A stretch of 64,000 nucleotides of DNA, taken from positions 82,666,059 through 82,730,058 of the forward strand of contig NC_089598.1 in assembly GCF_019320115.1 (NCBI RefSeq), given 5' to 3'. Position 1 is the first letter of the stretch. Every line of letters starts with the position of its first letter. A program made the position numbers and the translations under genes. This DNA comes from Miscanthus floridulus (Eukaryota > Streptophyta > Magnoliopsida > Poales > Poaceae). The notes beneath the pieces were generated by a model. That model had not been told where the DNA came from and did no database searches. It was given only the letters and a program-made list of their open reading frames with translations. Below, in pieces: positions 1-9,790 of the stretch.

Positions 1-1629
1 AAGGGAGGTGGTGGACATCCCATCCAATGACGAGGCGGATGATGCAGCGGAGCCGCCGGTGTCATCGCGGGAGCTGGCGGTGGTCCAGTCGGAGGCTGGG
101 CCCTCCGGCGGGCTGCTGGAGGGTGACCTGGAGTGGCCCTGTCCTGAGGACCCAGCAAAGGTGCGGTTCATCCTCTGGGATTCCCAGGAGTGTCAGCTTT
201 GGGACATCCTTGGGGAGCAAGGGTACGCCGCGGTGTCCAAACTCACCCAACTGTCCACGAAGCTCGGAGACGCCCAGGAGCAGGTTAAGTCCGCTCAGTA
301 TTTAGTTGAGGTCGACCTGCAGCTCGCCGTGGAGGTGAGTTTCATGTACTTGTCCTTGACCTTTGAATCTTTTGTTGGTTGCCTTAGCATGCTTGTTTTT
401 GGTAGAGTCTGAAGGGGATGTCATCCCACAAGTCCTGCTTTCTCCGAATGGAGCACGCCCGGATGGCCGAGCTTGAGCGTCAGCTAGAGTTCGCTCATCG
501 TGAGTCCTAGGACCGGGCGGCCGAGGCGACCGCGGCAGGGGTGGAGGGGCAGCGTGCAGCTGAGTGGGCGACTGCCACCGAGCAAGGGCTCAAGGCGGCA
601 AAGGCCTGCCAGGCGAAGACTGAGGCAGGGTTGCGGATGTCCCTGGCAAACACCGAGGTGGTGCTTTGGGAGTCCTTAGCGGCCCTTGAGTTAGAGCGGG
701 CCGCCTTGGTGTCTGAGTGGAGCGCCCTGGTGTCGGCATGGAAGGCCCTAGAGGCGGAGCAGAGAGCCCTAGAGGTGGAGCGAAAGGCCCGGTCGGATGC
801 AGACCGGGAGGTGCTCGCACTCTGGGGCCGGGTGATGGGGACAGAGGATGCGAGCGCCTAGCTGCGTGAGCAGGCGGACCGGCAGGCAGAGGATCTCTCC
901 ACCCTTGAGAACTTCTGTGTTGGTACATACCTTTTCTATTTTTTGTTGTGTTGGTTTTTCCTTCAGCCTGTTTCTGAGCTTGTCGCTCTTCTTTCAGAGC
1001 TGGGTGGAAAGGTGAAGATGTTGGAGTGGGACCTGGAGACGATCAAGGCGACCTTCAGCCGGAACGCGGAGGAACTGGCCAAGTCCCATGAAGAGCGATG
1101 TGTTCTCGAGGGGGATCTTGACCAGATCCGCAACGTTGCCCAGCTGGTCGTCTCGGAAGTCTTCGGGTTGGTGCCAAGCACTAGCGCGCCCGCCATCCAT
1201 CTGGCGGAGGTCCTGGATGCAGTTTGGGACCTTATCAGGAGTGGGCTATTCTACAGAGCATCGGGGGTGCTGACTTTAGTGGCAACGCACCAGCCAATCC
1301 TGAACTTCGCTGCTATCTGCAGCGGGTATGCTGAAGGCTTGAGCATGGAGGACATCCAGTCGATCAGGGAGGGCTTGCTGCCGCACGCAAGGTCGGTGGC
1401 AGATCAAGTCTCTACCCAGTGGGTGATGGACGTCCGTTGTGAAGACATGGCTAGAAGCATGCGTGGGGAGGACGCTGCCCAGCCTACGAATGGCGCGGAG
1501 CCTGGGTCGGAGGTGAATGTTGCCTGGCTTCAACCAAGCCGAATGTCGTGCCACCGGGGAGTGAGCAGCCCGCGCCCTCGTCGGTCGCACCGACAGCAAA
1601 TGCCGCCGGGCTGGTCCAATAGCTTGTAA
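1..1629 (+). pseudogene. Tat1 accessory coiled-coil ORF (gypsy-type transposon protein), 5' incomplete
   Basis: Likely exons are 1-334, 406-922 and 967-1629, with GT donors at 335 and 923 and AG acceptors just before 406 and 967. The protein is acidic at the start, then a long Glu/Ala/Arg-rich coiled coil (about 540-1150), then a globular C-terminal part about 130 residues long with a Ser/Pro-rich tail. This architecture matches the extra ORF carried by many grass Tat elements, often annotated as putative gypsy-type transposon protein; the usual N-terminal domain would lie left of the window. It runs opposite to gag and converges with it. In-frame TAG stops at 508-510 and 859-861 suggest decay. 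Role unknown; there is no host-gene resemblance. Confidence 0.65.
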
Positions 1630-2229
1630 AATATAAGTAGTTTAGTGAGTGTAAAAAGTTCAAGCTCGTGGGGGAGCCCCTGTGTAAACATTCTGTGTGC
1701 TTAATGACTACGGTCTGTTTCGTTTTTCTATAATGGAGTCATTCCGTTCAGGGAAGCTTGTTCCCCTTTTGTTCCTTAGTTTTTTCCTTAGCATAATTTT
1801 GTTTTTTATTCTTTCCCTTTCGTACCTACCCATTTGTCCCATAGGCTGCGACCTTGGGAACCCGAGGCATGGCCCACAAGGGTCGGCTGCTCGTAACCAT
1901 AGGGAAAGGCGGGGTGCGATCGGTTGGAATGTTTTTAAAGCAAAGCTACGTAAGGCAAGATAAAGGAACAAACTATCCTTTTGGTTGGGTAGGAAGGAAT
2001 TTTACCATATGATAGTAAACAAAACAGAGAGGTAGTAGTGTACCCTAGTGGAACCCCCGAGCGCCCCGAGCCGAAAAAGTGTTCGGGTCAGGGTGCTTTT
2101 ATAGGAGCATACACTAAGTAAACAATGGTAAGACTGAAACTTAGGGAAAAACGACATAGCTGCTCCAAGCGTTCGGAGAGAAGGGCGTCGTTGTCGTCCT
2201 TCGGTCGGTAGGCGTCTGGTGGGATCACT
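1630..2229. other. Convergent intergenic segment of Tat1
   Basis: T-rich sequence between the 3' end of the accessory ORF and the 3' end of gag. No pol motifs seen on either strand. Confidence 0.5.
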
Positions 2230-3933
2230 TCGTGCTTCAGTCGTCTGGATCTTTGCCCGCTACGCCCCCTTTCTCGATCACTGCTTCTTTGCTTTTTTTC
2301 CTTTGGCCTGCTAGCCTGCCGTAGAAGGCGCTTGAGGAGTTGCCAATCCTTGTAGAGGTGTTTTACGGGCTAGTCGTGGTTGGTGCATGGGCTCTCCATG
2401 AGCTCATGAAAGTGGCCGGGAGGGTCCTGCTGGGGCTGTGTGCCCGTATGATCAGCCGTGGCGACCAACGCAGAGTTGGCCGGTCGGCGGTGATTCTTCC
2501 TATTCTTTTTTCCCCTGCGTGGAGGGGCCCTCGTCCTGATCCTAGCGCTTGGCCTTGCCCTTGCCTCAGCCTCCGTCAGAGCACTGTGGGAGCGGTGTTT
2601 GTTGGAGGTTTTGGACAAAGGTCCACGGTCCTGGGCCATTAGGTCTAGGACTCCGGTCGCTGCTGCGTGTGTCTTGGTTTGATCCGAGGCGCACGTAGAC
2701 AGGCGATCGGCGCGGAGCGGTCGCCAAGTCAAGATGAGGTGCCAATGCGATCTCCTATGCCATGCTTGGTGATTGTAGCGGCGATCGGGTGGAGCGACCC
2801 ATCTGCTGCGTCCCTGTTCCCCTGACGGGGAGCGAGGCCGTGAGTCAGCGTCACGATACGGAACACTCCGCTTGTTGAACGATAGCGGTCTCCACTAGTG
2901 CCCGGAGGTTCCGGTGGGTCGCCTGTTCATGAGGGTCGTTCGGCTCGTACAGGCCGCGCAGAAGTATTGCCGCAGCGGCGATGTTCTGATTGGCCCGAGC
3001 GAACTGCGGGGGATCGTTCCCCCTATCCATGGCATTGTGCTGGACCCGATGGGCGTGACCCCGAGTGCCGCTCATCGGTCTACGCGCATGGGGCGCAACG
3101 TGGTGTGCCGAGCGCGCTGGCGCAGTTGGTGGCTAATGCAGCCACTGTTGTCGTGGTTCCTCCCCATGCCCCCATGTGAGCTCGAGGGCCTCCGCATGAG
3201 AGTTCGGTGAGGTGTGAGTCCGTGAGGACTCCGCCTCCACCGGTGGGTGTCTCAGAGCGTCCGCCATAGCGCACTCCCAGGTTGGACGGTGGCTAGGTGC
3301 CATGTCACCGATGCTGGAGCCGTCACTCTTGCCATCGTCATCCATGAGGTCGAGGAAACAGGTGGGAGCATAGCTCGCCATTCCCATGAATTCGGATGTG
3401 AGAGGGGGTGGCGCTGGCATCCTTTCGAGCTCCCGGGCGTATGCGTCTGCGGAAGACGCGAGGCTGTAGGGGAACCGGTCATGCGGCGGTCGCGTCGGGG
3501 ACAACGGGGTTTCGCCGGGTAATCGGCGGAAGATAGAGAATAGTAAGTAAATAATAGCGTGTACATTACTCACAGCGGGGTTTGAGCAGAGAGTTTGCTC
3601 GGAAAGAAGCGCAGATGCCGCGTCATCGAAGTCGTGCGTCCCAGAGTTGATGGAGGGCGCCCCTCCGACGGGTGTCGGGACATGGGCCTCCTCACGGAGG
3701 TGTAGTATGCCGAGCCGGTCGACGACAAAGTCCAAGCTTCCGAAGAGGAAGGCCTGGGATGGCTCGAAGATGGGTGGAACCCGCATCCCAGCCGGTGAGA
3801 GTGTGGGAAACTCCAGTGAGCCGAAAGCGAATCGTATCGCCCAAGCCAGCCACGGCGAGGGTGGCAGAAAAGTGGGCCATCCGATGACCAAAAAGTGTTG
3901 AACGTATAATATCTTCCCCATGGACGGCGCCAA
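2230..3933 (-). pseudogene. Tat1 gag, interrupted
   Basis: The minus-strand frame starts directly after the primer-binding region (first Met near 3933) and continues in pieces: 3933-3133, 3075-2851 and 2732-2370. Recognisable Tat gag landmarks are a leader reading FLDLMDDDGKSDGSS, the segment ARANQNIAAAAILLRGL, and the C-terminal ESPCTNHD motif that precedes the usual zinc-knuckle-like stretch. Frame breaks and stops between the pieces show it cannot make a full Gag. Gag forms the virus-like particle of the retroelement. LTR and gag lie in the same orientation with no gap, so this is the element's own gene. Confidence 0.7.
3916..3933 (-). other. Primer-binding site region of Tat1
   Basis: Immediately inside the LTR the minus strand reads TTGGCGCCGTCCATGGGG. 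TTGGCGCC...GGGG after the LTR is the usual start of the internal region in plant Tat elements. The exact priming tRNA was not determined. Confidence 0.6.
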
Positions 3934-3934
3934 C

Positions 3935-5216
3935 TGTCGGTGCAGAATGTGACCAACTGGTAAATATTTGTAGTTTTGCCGTACGTTGTGATTTGAGGTG
4001 GCCTAGCACTCAATGACATAGGATTTATACTGGTTCATGCAACATGCCCTACGTCCAGTTTGAGTCAGTCGGCGACTTTATTCCTGAGCCCAGGTGCTCG
4101 AAGTCTACAGTGAGGTTACAAACGAGAAGGAGAAAGATGGGGTGTACAAGAGGTCCGATCGGCTCTGGTCGGAAGGGCCGAGAGCGATAGGAGCTCCACT
4201 ATGAGCTAAGTGTTCAAGCGTGTGCTTGGGGTACGAACCTGGCGGTTCTGTGGTTGTGAGCTAGTGAACTTGATCGATGTTGGTTCTCTAAAAAGGACTA
4301 AAAAGGCTCTGAGAAAGGGCCCCTTCGTTGGAGGGAGCGCATCCCCTTTTATAGATAAAAGGGATGGCTTTACAAGTAAGAGAGTGAGGGTACGTATGCT
4401 ACTAGGCTTTGTTGCCCATGCCGGCGGGTACAAGATAATGGTAGGTGCCTACAACATTGTTGATTGTCACTGTAGGATGTCAGATGCACATGGGAGATCG
4501 TGTTGCCTTCTTCTGAAATGGCAGATGTCGGTACCTGCAAATACTGTTGATGCCTAGAGGAATATGAGGAGTTTCACCACGTTCACCTGGTGCGGTAAAT
4601 TCCGGCGCCCACAATACTATCGATGCCCAGAGGCATGTGGGGGCCTTACCGTATGTTAGTTAATGGCGCCTACAATACTGTAGAGGGAAATATCGGCGCC
4701 TACAATACTATTTGTGTTAGGGCGGTTGCAGAGTACTGTTTTCTGCAGGTGTACAGAGTATGGTCCCTGGTATCGTGGTTTGACTTGTGCGCCCTGGCTT
4801 GCTTTCTCCGTTCGTCCCCTGGTTCCTTCCGTGCGGGTGTTCCCGGTCGGATGGCCCCAGTCGGCCCTGGTCGCGCCAGTTTAGAGAAGAGCGGTGAGCA
4901 GGGTTTCTGCGAACCCCGGTCGGAGACGCGGGGTCGGAGTCAGGAGTAGCATTTTGGACCAGGCCTTCCGATCGGAGAGGCCGTCCGGAGGCGACTGGAG
5001 TCCGAAGCGAGCGCTCCGGTCGGAGAGGTGGGCCGAAGTAGTCGACGAGCGGGCGCCGTTCCTCTTCGGCCAGACCTTCCAGCCGGTGAATGGTCCGCCC
5101 TTTCGGCCAGTCGTTCTAGACCCTTGGGCCGACCAATGAGTTGTGTGCTGTCTGCTTGGGCCGAGCCTTGGCGCATAATCCGGTCTCCGAGGGACCCCGG
5201 GTTTATGAACCCGACA
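3935..5216 (-). repeat. LTR of Tat1 (1282 bp)
   Basis: Bounded by TGTCGG at 3935 and CCGACA at 5216, a 6-bp inverted terminal repeat of the TG...CA type, next to the primer-binding-like site. It contains short internal repeats around 'ggcgcctacaatact' (about 4440-4710) and GC-rich 'cggtcggagag' repeats (4840-5060). The other copy is outside the window, so age cannot be estimated. Confidence 0.75.
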
Positions 5217-5333
5217 ATACTATTCAGCTTATTTTTTTAGCCGGAATAATATTTTCCTCTCATAACAATTCAGCCACAACCGTGTTTTCTAGTCAATTCG
5301 GCCAAGTTTCAGCAAGCCGAACGGGCCCAAGTG
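5217..5333. mobile_element. Fragment of a small MITE-like element
   Basis: The minus strand begins GGGCCCGTTCGGCTTGCTGAAACTTGG-like and runs to the Tat1 LTR, resembling the ends of common grass hAT-type MITEs (GGCC.GTTCGGCTGGCTGAA). The LTR truncates it, which suggests Tat1 inserted into it. Family assignment is from memory and tentative. Confidence 0.35.
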
Positions 5334-5637
5334 CCCATTAACTTGTGCAAATATGTATTATGCCTAATGCAAAAAAATCTTAGTACCAAATTTGAATTGA
5401 ATGTGATCTTAAAATATATCTATATTTTCATATATATAAGTTCTATGTATGTAAAATAAAGATCGTGTTTACCACACACGTTGCTCTAAAAAAAGTTCAT
5501 GTACGGAAACAACAAAAATGAGAAATAAAAAATGCCACAACAATATTTAGTTTCAAAGATCAGGTTTTAGAACTATATAAAATTCAAATAAATTTAAAAT
5601 TAAGCATATGATTCACAATACCAAATAATTTCAAAAT
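5334..5637. other. AT-rich upstream segment
   Basis: AT-rich sequence with no reading frame; it could hold a promoter for the gene fragment that follows (a CAATAAAA/TATATAAAA-like stretch near 5573-5590), but nothing specific supports this. Confidence 0.3.
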
Positions 5638-5804
5638 TTGATTAAAAAAAATCCCGCGTTCCTTCCCCCAGTCCCAATAAAAAACCTTAGCGCGCGCGCC
5701 TTGTCTCCACCCTCGCACTCCGCTGCCCACCTCTCCACTTTCCCAGATTCGCCGCCCCAAACTTTCTCCTCCACTCAGATCCCGAACTCCCGATTCGCCT
5801 CCCC

Positions 5805-7686
5805 ATGGCTCCCTCTCCTCGACGTTCTCTCCTCCGAGCGGCTACTGCGAGGCTCCGATGGGTTCCGGGGCCCTATCCACCGGCCCCCCGTCGGGAGATC
5901 TTGGGCGAAGAGATCAAGCGGCGCACACTCGAGCACTCCCGACCCCCATTGCTGCGCCCGCGCGAGATGGTCTCCATGGCGGCCGCCGCCGCGGTGGCCG
6001 TGGCTGTGCTGCTGTTCTTCCCGTTCTACTACGCTCTGTGCCCCCGAATCTAGCGAGGTCAAGGAAACCCCGACCCTAGTGTTGGACGTGAACTCCACGG
6101 GCTTGCTCAACTTCACGGTGCTCCAGCTCCTCAACCCCGTCGTCAAGGACATCAACAAGTGGGTAAGCGGCCGATACTTAACTTGCTTCTGATTGTCAGT
6201 TACTTGTGTCAATATGCTCTGAATTTGACTATGATTGAAGGGCAGGCAGTTAGCAGTTTGTTCAGTTCCCTTCTGCAATATTAGGCTAGTAGCTTTTTCT
6301 CTGCAGGAACTTTATGTCTGTTTTTTTTCCACAAAAAAAAAAGAACTTTATGCGTGTTTCCATTGTTTTTCTGATATGCACAATATTTCTGGAAATGAGA
6401 CGTTTTTTGTTGAAAGCACCTATTGTATTTATATACCTTCGCCATAAACCAATTAGTCTGATACAATACAAATCTGATTATCTGACTTGGTGTCAGTTAG
6501 TAGTAATACATTGTCCTAAATAAATCACAAAGTAATATTGTACATGGCTGCTTTGATCTGTTGCCTGGCCAGCCCGTACGTGTCTGCATTAGAGGGTCCT
6601 GACGGTACGTGTGTGCATTGCAGGGTCCTGACTTGAATTAGCGCCTCAAAAGGGAAAACCTAACTTTCATGTATGCCTATATATATTTTTTAATTTCATT
6701 GTGTCTTAATTAAAGTTCCTCTGAGTATTTCATGGGTTTGCTTTAGAGCCATGGGTTTGCAAGAAGATTAACACAGGTTATCATTCGTTAGAAGATAAAC
6801 ATGTCATGGGTTAATATTTGTGTTGCTGGTCATACCGATTATTTATCATGCCATGTTACAACAAAGTAATCTAACGAGATCCTTTGATGCCCTGAAGTGT
6901 GCTACATAAATATATTTTCTTGATATTTCTCTAAAATATATCACGCAATTTATGTTTTGTTCATTCAGATACTCTTGCTGCAACAAAATTTCTGCCTATG
7001 ATGATCTTCTGTCATTGCTGTATGCACATATAATGGTATAGGCAAGCATAATTTTAGTATGAAGAAACCTTCCGTGTATAGATAAATAGGTTGGGGATAT
7101 CTGTAATTCATTTGCCATTGCCTTTTTCGGTTTGATTTTGACCTGTTTTTTACATCTGTTAAGACTAATCCCGCGAAATACAATATATATTTTTCATAAT
7201 TCCCTGACAGGGGTTAAATGGCAGTTGGGCCATTGCCTTATGGATGTGCATATCAATTATTCACTCTGTATTAAAAAAATTTGCGTGCATAACTAAATTA
7301 TGTCCTTGGAGCGAAGCAGATATCAAGAACAGGTCAGATCTTGGCATCCCCAACGTCTCCGATCTTTGCCTGTCAAGAAGACATGGAGCACCAACAAGAT
7401 ATTCAAGGATTAAACGAAAAACTTGCAAATGAAGTTTCTGCGAGGGAAAGAGATAAGGAAGAAAGTATCAAACAAATTAAGAAATCAGGCAAGAATTTTG
7501 TTCAACAACAATACAAGTGGCATTGCAATAGGTAATAAATTTGGAACACGGTTTTCTTTTTTGGCTCCTCTATTTTCACTGATGTTCCTTGCCTTTTGGG
7601 CCGCGTATGCTATCCCAGGAACCATCAACACCACAAAGGATCCAAATGGCCCAAGTGAGGACATCAACAACATCACACCACCATGA
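5805..7686 (+). pseudogene. Unrecognised gene or captured gene fragment with membrane segments
   Basis: The first exon region (about 5805-6161) has an Arg/Pro-rich start and a strongly hydrophobic stretch (MAAAAAVAVAVLLFFPFYY, near 5974-6030). It then continues in another frame as PTLVLDVNSTGLLNFTVLQL up to a GTAAGC donor at 6163, so a one-base frame problem lies near 6040. A second block at about 7330-7500 encodes a charged coiled-coil-like stretch (QGLNEKLANEVSARERDKEE), followed in another frame by a hydrophobic segment FLAPLFSLMFLAFWAAYAIPG and a short tail ending at 7686. The GC-rich first exon, introns and two membrane segments look like a plant gene, but I do not recognise the family. 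It lies within a presumed CACTA, so gene capture is plausible. Confidence 0.35.
6575..6632. repeat. 29-bp tandem duplication
   Basis: gtacgtgtctgcattagagg... is followed by a near copy (gtacgtgtgtgcattgcagg...), two units, inside the presumed intron. Confidence 0.5.
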
Positions 7687-8280
7687 ATATAGGATGTAGC
7701 TCAAGAGATAATATTGTAGTCTGAATTTTCTAGTATGGAGGATTAACTTCATGATTGGTTCTCTGTTTCCTTATTGACGAATTATAAAAGATATATATTT
7801 GAACACCTATAGGTCTTGTTGGCTTGGTCTACTGTGCTGAATGTAGGTCTTGTTGAACATAGCAGTAAATTTATTTCTGCCTTGCTGAACATAGGAGTAA
7901 TTTTTTTTCTACTCTGCTGAACGTAGGAATAATTTTATTCCTAGGCACTAGCCCTAATTGCCTCTATAGTAACTCTATTCTACTTTACTAAGTATAGACA
8001 CTGGTTTTCCACTTCCAGTTGTATGATTAATTTTATTTCCATATGTTATCCACTTTTCCGAGTAGTAGTAATTTAAAAATTATTTGTTGCAAACATGAAC
8101 TCTGGTTCCTAATTGTAGAAGTAATTTTTTGGGGGCAATCAGCTTCATAGGTTAGTTGACTGATGTCACATACAAATTGCAATCTGTTTACATCAAAGCA
8201 TTTATTTCAAAGCATTTATTTTGGCAGAATGAACTAGCAAGGGTGTTGACTACAAAAAAGGTTGACGATGCTACTACCAC
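7687..8280. other. Non-coding stretch with a 33-bp imperfect tandem repeat
   Basis: Around 7850-7945 three units of 'cttgctgaacataggagtaatttt' type recur. Otherwise AT-rich and without a credible reading frame. Confidence 0.45.
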
Positions 8281-8529
8281 TGGGGTACCGTTTAGTTCCA
8301 CTTTATTTTGCAAAATTTTTCAAGATTCCCCGTCACATCGAATCTTTAGACGCATGCATGAAGCATTAAATATAAATAAAAAATAAAACTAATTACACAG
8401 TTTAGACGAAATTCATGAGACGAATCTTTTAAGCCTAATTAGACTATGATTGGACACTAATTGCCAAATAACAATGAAAGTGCTACAGTATCATTTCGCC
8501 AAAAATTTTGCAAACTAAACAAGGCCTGG
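8281..8529. mobile_element. MITE with CTTGTTTAGTT-type ends
   Basis: The left end ggggtaccgtttagttccac and right end caaactaaacaaggcctggg are imperfect inverted repeats. The interior (ATTTTTCAAGATTCCCCGTC, CATGCATGAAGCATTAAATA, ACGAATCTTTTAAGCCTAAT) matches a MITE family that is very common in sorghum-like genomes. The target duplication is not clear. No coding capacity. Confidence 0.65.
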
Positions 8530-9040
8530 GTTCTTTTCTACAAAAAGAACAATGGCAATTGGTCATGCAGTTTTATTTCTTTCCGATAACTAATTGTATG
8601 CTTGTTCATAAATTGCAGGAAAGCATGGACAACTAGAATAATTAGAGAAAGCTCTATGCCTTAATGTTGGTGATGGATAGCTACAAGAATTGGAGAAAGG
8701 TTTATTGATGACTGCCAGTGCCGATGGGCGATGGGGCACGAAGAGATCAAAAAGCGAACTCATATTTAGTTCTATTTTATTATGTCAAACATAGTTGCAA
8801 ACTTGTAGTTAAAGATGATGTTTTTATTCTGTTGTGGTCATATTTATTTTAGCAGTACTCTGTCATTGTGTTATTATTTTGGTGGAAACATATGTTTGAA
8901 GTTAATAAAGGTTTTGAGTTTTATATGTGATGATGAAATCCATACTCATGGCACATTTATTTTATAACAATAAATAAATTTATAGCTACAAAAAGAAATT
9001 AAAAAGGCGCCGGCCAAAATGCCCTCGTTGCAAGAAACTA
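8530..9040. other. Non-coding AT-rich stretch
   Basis: No reading frame, terminal repeat or known motif seen. Confidence 0.4.
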
Positions 9041-9115
9041 CTATGCAACTACTATTTTTTTGTTGTAATATACATTTATTGCTACAAACTTTATGTGTTG
9101 CTATAGGACATGTCT

Positions 9116-9257
9116 ACCACCAACAATAATTCATTGCATTTTTCATTTATTACCACCAACAATGATTTCTTGCATTTCTCATCTTTTACCACCAACAATC
9201 GTTCGTTGCATTTTCCATCTATTGCCCCAACAATGATTCGTTGTATTACCTTTTATT
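9116..9257. repeat. 36-bp tandem repeat, four units
   Basis: Units 9116-9151, 9152-9187, 9188-9223 and 9224-9257 share the pattern accaccaacaatnattcntt followed by gcatttttcatntatt. The last unit is 34 bp. The repeat sits in the subterminal region of CACTA1 and contains the TTGCA motif seen throughout it. Confidence 0.8.
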
Positions 9258-9790
9258 GCCACCGGCAAATGAACGTGGCAATTGTGTCTCTAGCCACCAA
9301 AATTGTTACGTTGCAAGATTTCTTTGATGCAATGGAATACACTACATGGCAATATGACCATATTTCCACATAACTATGGAGTGGCAATAAAGCTATTTTG
9401 TGACAAGTTTGTTCGTGGCAAAACTGTCATATTGTAGCCACATGTTTCGTCGCAACAATAACTCATGCAACCATTGTGCTTGTCGCAATATCCATGCTTG
9501 CAACCATACCACGGGTTGCGTTAGTTTTTTCTGTGCATTGCAAAACCACGATATTGCAACACCACATCCAAAAGGATGCAAGAACCTATTGCACCGTTCC
9601 AAATGCAACCACTTGTCAATGACCATACATAGATGCAATTGATCTATATTGCAACCAAAATAGCCATATTGCAACCCAGTATAGGCGTCACGACAAGGCT
9701 GGTTCCTAGTAGTGGTATCTGTAACTTTGATGTAAGCTTATAATTTGTATTGAATACTATTGTCTTCTGAACTTTTCTCTGGTATATTAG

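Larger units (their letters stand above)
1..5216 (-). mobile_element. Tat-lineage Ty3/gypsy element (Tat1), partial, apparently non-autonomous
   Basis: Read on the minus strand the order is LTR (5216-3935), primer-binding-like site, gag (about 3933-2230), then an oppositely transcribed coiled-coil ORF (1-1629). Only about 600 bp separate the end of gag from the end of that ORF and no protease, RT or integrase is visible, so pol is missing here, as in known non-autonomous Tat relatives of grasses. The second LTR lies left of the window. The five bases after the LTR (ATACT, 5217-5221) would be one copy of the target duplication. An autonomous element that continues left with pol in an unusual order is not excluded. 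Confidence 0.75.
5217..9713. mobile_element. Right portion of a CACTA-type element (CACTA1)
   Basis: The right end reads ...GGTTCCTAGTAGTG (ends 9713), the complement of a CACTACTAGGAACC terminus. The preceding 600 bp (9040-9700) are dense in TTGCAAC/GCAATA motifs on both strands, as in CACTA subterminal regions. No left CACTA end is visible between 5217 and 9340, so the left end is either beyond the Tat1 insertion or lost. The interval contains a gene fragment, a MITE and short repeats. That the whole interval belongs to one element is inference. Confidence 0.4.

Noticed and set aside
9110..9373. 87-codon ORF with repeated TTNN.SLHF pattern
   Set aside because: Produced by the 36-bp tandem repeat (multiple of three); lies in a CACTA subterminal region; no homology.
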